From NCBI GenBank assembly GCA_964523875.1, contig CAZGAS010000062.1, forward strand, positions 1 through 6,177: 6,177 bases of DNA. Reading direction: 5' to 3'. Below are positions 1 through 6,177 of the stretch, piece by piece. Numbering within the stretch: position 1 is the first letter of the stretch; every line of letters starts with the position of its first letter. A model generated the notes under the pieces. It ran no database searches. It had not been told where the DNA came from and saw nothing but the letters and a program-made list of their open reading frames with translations. This stretch comes from JAUVHV01 sp964523875. GTDB taxonomy: Bacteria > Omnitrophota > Gorgyraeia > JABMRG01. The position numbers and the translations under genes were made by a program.

Positions 1-1246
1 TGGTTGGAGAATCAAGAAGCTGTAATAGTACCTCGCCTAGATCATCCGGTTCCTCAATGGATGCCCTGTCCAGCGATTGCGCCTCTTTTAAATACCGGGG
101 CTCTTTTACGTCCCTGTCATAAAGAGGGGCTTTTTCTGTAAGCGCGTCAGCTGGAACCTCACATACCACAACGCCGTTCTCCTTGACCCTCATCATCTTA
201 TCATCGGTGACTTTACCTATATTTACAGCATTGATATCCCATTTTTTAAGCACAGAGAGCGCTTCTTCTTCTTTACCGGATTTTAAAATAGCAAGCATTC
301 TCTCCTGAGATTCAGATAAGAGGATCTCATAGGGTGTCATGTTCTCTTCTCTTTGCGGTATCAACGCTACATCTATTTCAATCCCTGTCTTACTTCTTGT
401 AGCTGTCTCGCATGAAGAACATGTAAGCCCTGCCGCGCCCATATCCTGCATACCAATAACCAGGCCTTTTTCAATCAATTCAAGGCATGCCCCCCTTAAA
501 CGTTTGCCGAGTTCCGCATCACCTATAGCAACGGTGCTGGTATCTTCCGCGGAATCATCGGTTATCTCCTGAGAAGCAAAACTCGCGCCCCCAACACCAT
601 CTCTGCCTGTATCACCACCTATATAATAGACTGGGTTTCCAACCCCATAGGCAATGCCTCTTATAATATCGCTGTTCTTAACAATACCGATACAGAATGC
701 GTTGACCAGAGGATTACCTTCAAAGCTTTCATCAAAATAGGTATCTCCTCCAACCGCATTGACTTCCGCGGTATTTGCATAATGAGCCAGGCCGCGAATT
801 ACTTCTTTAAATAAAAATTTTACTTTTTCATTATCAAGACTTCCAAACCTTATAGCTCCAAGGACCGCGACAGGCCTTGCACCCATTGTAAAGATATCAC
901 GAAGGCATCCGCCTATACCGGTTGCTGATGCCTCAAAAGGCTCAACAGCTGAAGGATGATTATGGCTTTCTATCTTAAAAGCAACGCCCATGCCATCTCC
1001 TATGTCTACAATACCGGAATTTTCTTCACCAGCGCCCACTAATACCTGTTTGCCTTTTGTTGGAAAAAGTTTAAAGAGTTTTCTTGAATTTTTATAGCTG
1101 CAGTGCTCTGACCACATAGCTGAAAAGACACCTAACTCAGTAAAATTTGGGTCCTTTCCGATCAACTTTTTTATCTGGCTAAACTCCTCCACGCTAAGCC
1201 CCATCTCTTTTGCTAATTCGATATCTACCTTAACCGATGTTGTCAT
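1..1246 (-). CDS. purL: Phosphoribosylformylglycinamidine synthase subunit PurL, 3'-truncated
   Basis: This is FGAM synthase subunit II, which converts FGAR, ATP and ammonia to FGAM in the cytoplasm (step 4 of IMP synthesis). The frame is open from ATG at 1244-1246 to the left edge, giving 415 residues. Small-type PurL proteins are usually about 720-750 residues, so a little over half is visible. Visible motifs are the MWSEHCSYK active-site region (His48), ESHNHP with His95 and His97 followed by EPFEASATGIGG, the GGDTGRDGVGG glycine loop (about 210-220), MQDMGAAGLT (266-275), and LIPQRE followed by LSESQERM. The edge residues, LLDSPT, approach the usual S-P-x-IASK region. The start is supported by GAAAGGA seven bases upstream and by the normal family N-terminus. 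The short N-terminus marks the small type, which needs PurQ and PurS; neither is in the window. Asp168 lies in VGGDTYFD, where relatives I recall have GGE; this is conservative. Identification is firm. Confidence 0.97.
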   Translation of the reverse strand, partial: MTTSVKVDIELAKEMGLSVEEFSQIKKLIGKDPNFTELGVFSAMWSEHCSYKNSRKLFKLFPTKGKQVLVGAGEENSGIVDIGDGMGVAFKIESHNHPSAVEPFEASATGIGGCLRDIFTMGARPVAVLGAIRFGSLDNEKVKFLFKEVIRGLAHYANTAEVNAVGGDTYFDESFEGNPLVNAFCIGIVKNSDIIRGIAYGVGNPVYYIGGDTGRDGVGGASFASQEITDDSAEDTSTVAIGDAELGKRLRGACLELIEKGLVIGMQDMGAAGLTCSSCETATRSKTGIEIDVALIPQREENMTPYEILLSESQERMLAILKSGKEEEALSVLKKWDINAVNIGKVTDDKMMRVKENGVVVCEVPADALTEKAPLYDRDVKEPRYLKEAQSLDRASIEEPDDLGEVLLQLLDSPT

Positions 1247-1253
1247 TATATTA

Positions 1254-1260
1254 TCCTTTC
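1254..1260 (-). promoter_or_regulatory. purL ribosome-binding site
   Basis: On the minus strand this reads GAAAGGA. It is separated from the purL ATG by seven bases (TAATATA), a near-ideal Shine-Dalgarno spacing, and it supports the chosen start. Confidence 0.8.
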
Positions 1261-1269
1261 ATCTTTTTT

Positions 1270-1296
1270 ATTATACTTATTTGGCATTGTCTGCAA
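1270..1296 (-). promoter_or_regulatory. Possible sigma-70-type promoter for purL
   Basis: The minus strand has a perfect TATAAT at 1270-1275 and TTGCAG at 1291-1296 as a possible -35 (4 of 6 matches to TTGACA). The spacer is 15 bases, shorter than the preferred 16-18, which weakens the call. Transcription would begin near 1263 and give a leader of about 17 bases containing just the ribosome-binding site. It would let purL be transcribed independently of guaA, downstream of the repeats at 1325-1429. The local sequence is AT-rich, so a chance TATAAT is possible. Confidence 0.35.
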
Positions 1297-1324
1297 TATC
1301 TACCATCCAGTTTTTAATACCTAA

Positions 1325-1368
1325 TCCTTCGACTTGGTTCGACTCCGCTCACCACAGGTCGCTCAGGA
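1325..1368. repeat. Imperfect palindromic intergenic repeat (TTCGAC...CGCTCA type)
   Basis: This short element is made of two nested copies of a TTCGAC...CGCTCA pair. The outer halves are TTCGAC at 1328-1333 and CGCTCA at 1360-1365. The inner halves are TTCGAC at 1338-1343 and CGCTCA at 1346-1351. Three blocks can pair: TCCT 1325-1328 with AGGA 1365-1368, CGAC 1330-1333 with GTCG 1358-1361, and TGGT 1335-1338 with ACCA 1351-1354. These are separated by small asymmetric bulges and leave a 12-base loop. From memory, sequences such as CTTCGACTCCGCTCAGGATGA occur as dispersed intergenic repeats in many uncultured bacteria. That it is multicopy in this genome cannot be shown from one copy. It directly adjoins the hairpin at 1369-1429. 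Confidence 0.6.
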
Positions 1369-1429
1369 TGAAATTCGCACTTATCACTTATGTCGTGCTT
1401 CGCACTCCATAAGTGATGTGCTCATTTCA
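1369..1429. repeat. Long nested hairpin overlapping the guaA stop codon
   Basis: A 61-base near-palindrome with 24 base pairs in four blocks. From outside in these are TGAAAT 1369-1374 with ATTTCA 1424-1429; GCAC 1377-1380 with GTGC 1418-1421; ATCACTTATG 1383-1392 with CATAAGTGAT 1408-1417 (ten perfect pairs); and GTGC 1395-1398 with GCAC 1402-1405 around a three-base loop. Two-base TC/TC internal loops separate the first and second and the third and fourth blocks; a two-base TT bulge separates the second and third. The guaA stop codon (TGA, 1427-1429) forms the outer end of the stem, so the hairpin would sit at the 3' end of the guaA message. There is no T-tract on the minus strand after it, so it is not a standard intrinsic terminator. 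It may instead be a palindromic repeat that blocks 3' exonucleases, or one unit with the element at 1325-1368. Confidence 0.7.
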
Positions 1430-2968
1430 CTCCCACTCAACAGTACTTGGCGGCTTTGAGGAGATATCGTATGCCACACGATTTATGCCTTTTACTTCAT
1501 TAATAATGCGGTTGGATATTCTCTCAAGAAAACCATAGGGCAACTTTGCCCACTGTGCTGTCATAGCATCCTCGCTAGTAACGGCTCGTATCGCCACAAC
1601 ATTCTCGTATGTTCTCTCATCACCCATTACACCGACAGTCTTTATAGGAAGCAGCACACAAAAAACCTGCCATAATTTATTATAAAAACCGGCCTTTTTA
1701 ATCTCATCTATAAGTATCCAGTCAGCTTCACGAAGCACATCGAGCCTCTTTTTAGTAATCTCACCTATAATCCTTACCGCGAGCCCGGGCCCGGGAAAAG
1801 GGTGCCTCTGTACCATCTCATCAGGCATAGATAACTCTCTTCCAACCAGGCGTACCTCGTCTTTGAAGAGCTCCTTTAGGGGCTCTACGAGTTTAAAATG
1901 CATATTCTTAGGTAAACCTCCTACATTATGATGCGTCTTGATGGTGACAGACGGTCCGCCCAGCGCGGAGCGTGATTCTATAACATCAGGATAAAGCGTA
2001 CCCTGCGCGAGGAATTTCATCGTCCCGAGCTTCCTGGACTCTCTTTCAAAGACCTCAATAAATACCCTGCCTATTATCTTGCGTTTTTTCTCGGGATCTG
2101 TTACCCCTTTTAATGCCTTAAGAAAATCATCAGTCGCGTCTACACATTTTAGATTTATCTTATAAAAATCCTTAAAACGTTTCTTAACAAGCCTTGCCTC
2201 ACCTTTGCGCAAAAGTCCATTATCAATAAACATAGCCACAAGCCTCTTACCAACAGCCTTGTGTAAAAGAACAGCTAGGACAGAAGAGTCTACGCCTCCG
2301 CTTAAGCCGCAGAGTACCTGATCTTTTCCGATATCGACCTTAAGCTCCTTAACAGAGTCTTTTACAAAAGAACGCATGGACCAGCTCTTTTTGCAGCCTG
2401 CTATGTTAAATGTAAAATTCTTTAGTATCGTCCTGCCTTTCGGGGTATGGATTACCTCGGGATGGAACTGCACGCCATAGAGACCCTTTGAGATATTTGC
2501 CATAGCGGATATCTTCGCGTTAGGCGTTGAGCCTATTATACCAAAACCTCTTGGAAGCTTTGCTATCTTATCACCGTGGCTCATCCAAACAATCTCTTTA
2601 GACAGAACTTTTTCAAAAAACTTACCCCTATTCTTTACAGCAAGATGCGCCTTGCCGTATTCCCTGATCACCGCCTTTTGCACCCTGCCGCCAAGAAGAT
2701 GCGCCATAAGTTGAGCGCCATAACAAATCCCTAGAACAGGAATGCCTAAATCGAATATATACCTTTCGCATAAGGGGGCCTTTCTTGATGTTACGCTTGA
2801 GGGGCCACCCGATAAGATAATAGCCTTTGGGTTTTTCGAAATAAGCTTATCTTTTGATATATTAAATGGGACTATCTCGGAGTAGACACCGCACTCCCTG
2901 ATACGCCGGGCTATGAGATGGGTATATTGAGATCCAAAATCAAGAATAGCTATCCAGTCTTTATTCAT
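1427..2968 (-). CDS. guaA: GMP synthase (glutamine-hydrolysing)
   Basis: GuaA converts XMP to GMP with ATP and glutamine, in the cytoplasm. At 513 residues it has the usual full length of the fused bacterial form. The N-terminal class I glutaminase domain (about 6-190) has SGGPSS (53-58), nucleophile Cys82 in GICYGAQ, and the His169 and Glu171 pair in QFHPE. The ATP-pyrophosphatase domain follows, with P-loop SGGVDS at 223-228, then AQGTLYPDVIES, KTHHNVGGLP and RHPFPGPGLA (388-397). The C-terminal dimerisation and XMP-binding domain ends in the standard KPP...EWE tail. All expected catalytic residues are present and the gene looks intact. The ATG at 2966-2968 has AAGGA seven bases upstream and gives the family's normal N-terminus, IAILDFGSQYTHLIARR. 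It lies 107 bases after carB and 180 before purL on the same strand, so co-transcription is possible. The stop codon lies inside a hairpin repeat. Confidence 0.99.
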   Translation of the reverse strand: MNKDWIAILDFGSQYTHLIARRIRECGVYSEIVPFNISKDKLISKNPKAIILSGGPSSVTSRKAPLCERYIFDLGIPVLGICYGAQLMAHLLGGRVQKAVIREYGKAHLAVKNRGKFFEKVLSKEIVWMSHGDKIAKLPRGFGIIGSTPNAKISAMANISKGLYGVQFHPEVIHTPKGRTILKNFTFNIAGCKKSWSMRSFVKDSVKELKVDIGKDQVLCGLSGGVDSSVLAVLLHKAVGKRLVAMFIDNGLLRKGEARLVKKRFKDFYKINLKCVDATDDFLKALKGVTDPEKKRKIIGRVFIEVFERESRKLGTMKFLAQGTLYPDVIESRSALGGPSVTIKTHHNVGGLPKNMHFKLVEPLKELFKDEVRLVGRELSMPDEMVQRHPFPGPGLAVRIIGEITKKRLDVLREADWILIDEIKKAGFYNKLWQVFCVLLPIKTVGVMGDERTYENVVAIRAVTSEDAMTAQWAKLPYGFLERISNRIINEVKGINRVAYDISSKPPSTVEWE

Positions 2969-2975
2969 AAAGAGG

Positions 2976-2980
2976 TCCTT
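2976..2980 (-). promoter_or_regulatory. guaA ribosome-binding site
   Basis: AAGGA on the minus strand, followed by seven bases (CCTCTTT) and then the guaA ATG. It confirms that start, which also matches where the glutaminase domain normally begins. Confidence 0.75.
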
Positions 2981-2990
2981 GTTTGATTGA

Positions 2991-3052
2991 AAGTATTAAA
3001 AATTAAGCATTAAATCATATAAAGTCAAAATTTAACTTACAGCTTAATACTT
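2991..3052. repeat. AT-rich imperfect inverted repeat in the carB-guaA spacer
   Basis: Perfect 9-base arms AAGTATTAA (2991-2999) and TTAATACTT (3044-3052) flank this element. On the minus strand the left arm is extended to AAGTATTAAGC. Its complement appears on the far side as GCTTAA and TACTT split by a 7-base insertion, giving an 11-pair stem with one bulge. Inside it, GTTAAAT and ATTTAAT can add six pairs and a G-U pair around a 14-base loop. The minus-strand copy also contains TTGACT (3023-3028), 17 bases before a poor -10, TAATTT (3000-3005), and TATGAT (3014-3019) without a good -35, so a guaA promoter here is only a weak possibility. Such AT-rich sequence can form inverted repeats by chance. 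There is no GC-rich stem plus T-run to suggest a terminator for carB. Confidence 0.4.
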
Positions 3053-3075
3053 GCTTTTACACCTTATCCCTATGC

Positions 3076-6000
3076 TTAACAACAAGATGCGGGCTTTCGG
3101 GGTTTAAGTTCTTTGTAATAATCCTGCAATGATTTAGGAAAAATCTTACTCTTTTTTGCCGCGTCTATACCTTCTACAGTAGCCTCAGCCGCTGCCAGTG
3201 ATGTTATATAGGGTATCTTATGCTGTATCGCCTTCATCCGTATATAACTATCATCATATTTACCTGTACGGCCTATTGGTGTATTAACAATAAGATGTAT
3301 CTCTTTGTTTTTTATAGCATCCGCGATATTTGGCCTTCCTTCATGCAGCTTTTTTAAAACAGTTGAATCTATACCATTCTCTTTTAAGAACTCTCCTGTC
3401 TTAGTTGTGGTATAAATATTGAATCCGAGCTTCTTAAAATTATTGGCAATCGGCAAAAGCTCCGGTTTGTCCTTATCAGCAACTGTCAATAAGACACTGC
3501 CCTTTACAGGAAGTTTTGCCCCTGCCGCTTCTTCCGCTTTATAAAATGCCAGGCCAAAGGTATCGGCAATCCCCATAACCTCTCCTGTCGCCCTCATCTC
3601 AGGGCCTAAAACAGGGTCAACTTCAGGAAACATATTAAATGGAAATACCGCTTCCTTAACACCCACATAGGGGATATCGGCATCAACTAATTCAGGAAAG
3701 TCTTTTATCTTTTTACCGAGCATTATCTGTGTAGTAATATTAGCTAAAGGTATGTTCTTTATCTTTGAGACCAGTGGCACTGTACGTGAAGCTCGCGGAT
3801 TTGCCTCGATAATATATACCTTATCATCACATATAGCGTACTGTATATTCATAAGCCCTATAACACCGAGTTCTTTACCTATCCAGGCGGTATACTTTTT
3901 TATAGTCTCAAGATGCTCTTGCTTTATAGTCCTTGTGGGTATAACGCACGCGGAGTCACCTGAATGCACACCCGCGAGCTCTATATGCTCCATGACCGCG
4001 GCAACAAAGGTCTCTTCTCCATCACATAAGGCATCTACTTCTGTCTCAACAGCATGCTCCAAGAATCTATCTATAAGCATCGGGTGTTCAGGGCTAACAT
4101 CAATAGCCTTTATAGCATATCTGCGCAGCATATCTTCATCATAGACTATCTCCATACCGCGGCCACCAAGAACAAAAGAAGGACGCACCATAAGCGGATA
4201 ACCTATTCTTTTGGCGATTACAAGCGCCTCATCCAGGGACATGGCTGTAGAACTTTTCGGTTGCGGTATATCAAGGGCTATCATCTTTTGCCTGAAGCTC
4301 TCTCTATCCTCAGCAAGCTTAATGCTCTCCGGCGTAGTACCTATTATCTTTACGCCATTGTCTTTTAACTCCTGCGCGAGATTTAGAGGGGTCTGCCCGC
4401 CAAACTGCACAATGACACCTTCAGGTTTTTCTTTTTCATATATGCTTAGCACGTCCTCTACAGTAAGAGGCTCAAAATATAGCTTATTTGATGTATCATA
4501 ATCCGTAGATACTGTCTCAGGATTACAATTTACCATGATAGATTCATATCCAGCTTTCTTAAGCGCAAACGCCGCGTGGACACATGTATAATCAAATTCA
4601 ATACCCTGGCCTATCCTATTAGGCCCGCCGCCTAATATCATTATCTTCTTATTAGGTGATACGGGCACACAATCTTCTCCTATATATGTAGAGTAGTAGT
4701 ATGCGGCATTATCCACTCCGCTTACAGGCACCGCTTCATAACGCTCATGCTTTCCTATGGCTATTCTTCTCTCTCTTACTTGCTTCTCCTTTATACCAAA
4801 TAGGCCAGCAAGATACCTGTCAGCAAATCCAAATTCTTTTGCCTGTGCCAGCTCTTCGTCGCTAAGCTTGCCCCAGCCCTTCTTTAATATATCTTCCTCA
4901 AAATCTACAAGTTCTTTCATCTCATTGATAAACCAGGCCCCCATATAGGTGAGGGCGTGAAGTTCCTCAACAGTAGCGCCTTTTCTCAATGCCTCATACA
5001 TAATAAAGATACGCTCGCTTGAGGGGTTGGCAAGTTTCTTTTTTAACTGTTCTAACGGGAGGCCCTTAAAATTCTTTGCCCCGCCAAGTCCATACCTCTT
5101 TATCTCCAAAGAGCGTATCGCTTTTTGAAATGCCTCCTTAAAGGTCTTGCCTATACTCATCACCTCTCCAACAGCCCTCATCTGCGTACCGAGCATATCT
5201 TTTGCTCTTGGAAACTTCTCAAATGCCCATCTCGCGAATTTAATAACTACATAATCACCGCTTGGCACGTATTTTTCCAGTGTACCTTCTTTCCAGTACG
5301 GCATCTCATCCATTGTAACGCCTGCCGCGAGTTTTGTAGATATGCGCGCGATAGGAAAACCTGTTGCCTTGGAAGCAAGTGCGGATGAACGTGATGTCCT
5401 TGGGTTTATCTCGATAACCACAAGCCTGTCATCAACGGGGTTATGCGCGTACTGAACATTGGTTCCACCTGTTACCCCTATCGCGTCGACTATTTTGTAT
5501 GATAGGTCCTGCATGCGCTTCTGGAGGAGTTCTGGTACTGTAAGCATAGGCGCGACGCAGAAACTATCGCCAGTGTGGACTCCCATAGCGTCAATATTCT
5601 CAATAAAACAGACTGTTATCTTTTTGCCCTTCTCATCCCTTACTACCTCAAGCTCAAGCTCTTCCCAGCCAAGCACAGACTCTTCAACCAAAACCTGATT
5701 AACAAGGCTTACTGAAAGGCCTCTCGCGACTATTATCCTCAACTCTTCAACATTATAAGCTATGCCGCCACCTGTTCCGCCCATGGTATATGCCGGCCTT
5801 AAGACTACCGGATAATTGAGTTTTTCAGCAATTTTCTCAGCCTCTTCCACAGAGTGGCATGGTTCTGACTTTGCCATATCAACACCAATTTTGTCCATGG
5901 TCTCTTTAAAGGCTATGCGATCCTCACCGCGCTCTATAGCATCGGCCTTTACGCCTATCACTTCTACATTATGTTTCTCTAATATGCCTGCCTTAAAAAG

Positions 6001-6177
6001 GCTTGACGATAGATTAAGAGCTGTCTGCCCGCCAAGATTTGGCAGAAGCGCGTCTGGCTTCTCTATCTCAATAATCTTTTCTATAACCTCAATGGTCAGG
6101 GGCTCAATGTAGGTCTTATCCGCTGTACCGGGATCTGTCATAATAGTTGCAGGATTCGAGTTTACCAAGACTACCTC
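3076..6177 (-). CDS. carB: Carbamoyl-phosphate synthase large subunit, 5'-truncated
   Basis: CarB makes carbamoyl phosphate from bicarbonate, two ATP and ammonia supplied by CarA, for pyrimidines and arginine. The frame is open through the right edge; 1033 residues are visible. The first ones (EVVLVNSNPAT) match about residue 43 of the 1073-residue E. coli protein, so some 42 are missing. Numbered from the edge Glu: the carboxyphosphate half has GGQTALN (49-55), RPAYTMGGTGGG (127-138) and EINPRTSR (256-263); the carbamoyl-phosphate half has LGGGPNRIGQG (515-525), RPSFVLGGRG (665-674) and EANPRASR (791-798). The allosteric domain starts near 894. By spacing, E. coli ornithine ligands Glu783, Asp791 and Glu892 correspond to Glu733, Asp741 and Glu842. 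UMP/IMP-site residues Lys954, Thr974, Thr977, Lys993 and Asn1015 are also matched, but Thr1017 is Pro967. The protein ends in Cys-Cys before TAA. Both ATP-grasp halves look intact. Confidence 0.99.
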   Translation of the reverse strand, partial: EVVLVNSNPATIMTDPGTADKTYIEPLTIEVIEKIIEIEKPDALLPNLGGQTALNLSSSLFKAGILEKHNVEVIGVKADAIERGEDRIAFKETMDKIGVDMAKSEPCHSVEEAEKIAEKLNYPVVLRPAYTMGGTGGGIAYNVEELRIIVARGLSVSLVNQVLVEESVLGWEELELEVVRDEKGKKITVCFIENIDAMGVHTGDSFCVAPMLTVPELLQKRMQDLSYKIVDAIGVTGGTNVQYAHNPVDDRLVVIEINPRTSRSSALASKATGFPIARISTKLAAGVTMDEMPYWKEGTLEKYVPSGDYVVIKFARWAFEKFPRAKDMLGTQMRAVGEVMSIGKTFKEAFQKAIRSLEIKRYGLGGAKNFKGLPLEQLKKKLANPSSERIFIMYEALRKGATVEELHALTYMGAWFINEMKELVDFEEDILKKGWGKLSDEELAQAKEFGFADRYLAGLFGIKEKQVRERRIAIGKHERYEAVPVSGVDNAAYYYSTYIGEDCVPVSPNKKIMILGGGPNRIGQGIEFDYTCVHAAFALKKAGYESIMVNCNPETVSTDYDTSNKLYFEPLTVEDVLSIYEKEKPEGVIVQFGGQTPLNLAQELKDNGVKIIGTTPESIKLAEDRESFRQKMIALDIPQPKSSTAMSLDEALVIAKRIGYPLMVRPSFVLGGRGMEIVYDEDMLRRYAIKAIDVSPEHPMLIDRFLEHAVETEVDALCDGEETFVAAVMEHIELAGVHSGDSACVIPTRTIKQEHLETIKKYTAWIGKELGVIGLMNIQYAICDDKVYIIEANPRASRTVPLVSKIKNIPLANITTQIMLGKKIKDFPELVDADIPYVGVKEAVFPFNMFPEVDPVLGPEMRATGEVMGIADTFGLAFYKAEEAAGAKLPVKGSVLLTVADKDKPELLPIANNFKKLGFNIYTTTKTGEFLKENGIDSTVLKKLHEGRPNIADAIKNKEIHLIVNTPIGRTGKYDDSYIRMKAIQHKIPYITSLAAAEATVEGIDAAKKSKIFPKSLQDYYKELKPRKPASCC

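Noticed and set aside
1374..1405. Start of a CRISPR or tandem array, from the TTCGCAC repeats at 1374-1380 and 1399-1405
   Set aside because: There are only two short copies, both explained by the nested hairpin arms, with no regular spacers.
1369..1429. Standard Rho-independent terminator after guaA
   Set aside because: The stem is strong, but no T-run follows on the minus strand; the next bases are TCCTGAGCGACC. It is kept as a palindromic repeat or 3'-end structure.
1427..2968. A hidden novel system or fused domain within the coding genes
   Set aside because: GuaA is full length with standard domain order, and the visible parts of CarB and PurL follow their families without insertions large enough to be extra domains.
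2969..3075. Purine or guanine riboswitch upstream of guaA
   Set aside because: I cannot find the conserved purine-riboswitch core or its paired loops in this AT-rich 107-base spacer, and no terminator-antiterminator pair is visible.
3752..4144. Plus-strand open frame opposite carB, and similar ones at 339-572, 4054-4368, 4211-4501, 4757-4948, 5125-5388, 5459-5698 and 5816-6112
   Set aside because: They lie wholly antisense to strongly conserved purL or carB sequence, are rich in Ser, Ile and Cys as expected of reversed codons, and show no recognisable domain.
6166..6168. TTG as the start codon of carB
   Set aside because: The frame stays open to the window edge, and the codons before it (Glu-Val-Val) match CarB around residue 43. 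The TTG is an internal leucine; the true start lies outside the window.

Overview
The window holds three genes, all on the minus strand, in the transcription order carB (5' end missing, right edge) -> guaA (complete) -> purL (3' end missing, left edge). All three are core enzymes of nucleotide synthesis: the large subunit of carbamoyl-phosphate synthetase (pyrimidines and arginine), GMP synthase (last step to GMP) and the PurL subunit of FGAM synthase (step 4 of IMP synthesis). Each belongs to an enzyme that consumes glutamine-derived ammonia. GuaA carries its own glutaminase domain. CarB and small-type PurL depend on partner glutaminases (CarA; PurQ with PurS) that are not visible here.

Layout from left to right: 1-1246 purL, first 415 codons; 1247-1426 a spacer with a purL ribosome-binding site, a possible purL promoter and two adjacent palindromic repeats, the second of which contains the guaA stop codon; 1427-2968 guaA; 2969-3075 an AT-rich spacer with an imperfect inverted repeat and the guaA ribosome-binding site; 3076-6177 carB, lacking roughly its first 42 codons. 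There are no RNA genes, transposases, CRISPR arrays or defence genes, and no stretch over 300 bases lacks a gene.

The proteins are ordinary bacterial types. The moderate GC content by eye, the AT-rich spacers, and the repeat built on TTCGAC...CGCTCAGGATGA suggest an uncultured bacterium. From memory such repeats are common in Omnitrophota and similar candidate phyla, but this assignment is weak and rests mainly on the repeat. The coding content is housekeeping and I see no new biological system. The part most worth a second look is the spacer at 1325-1429, with its nested palindromes abutting guaA.
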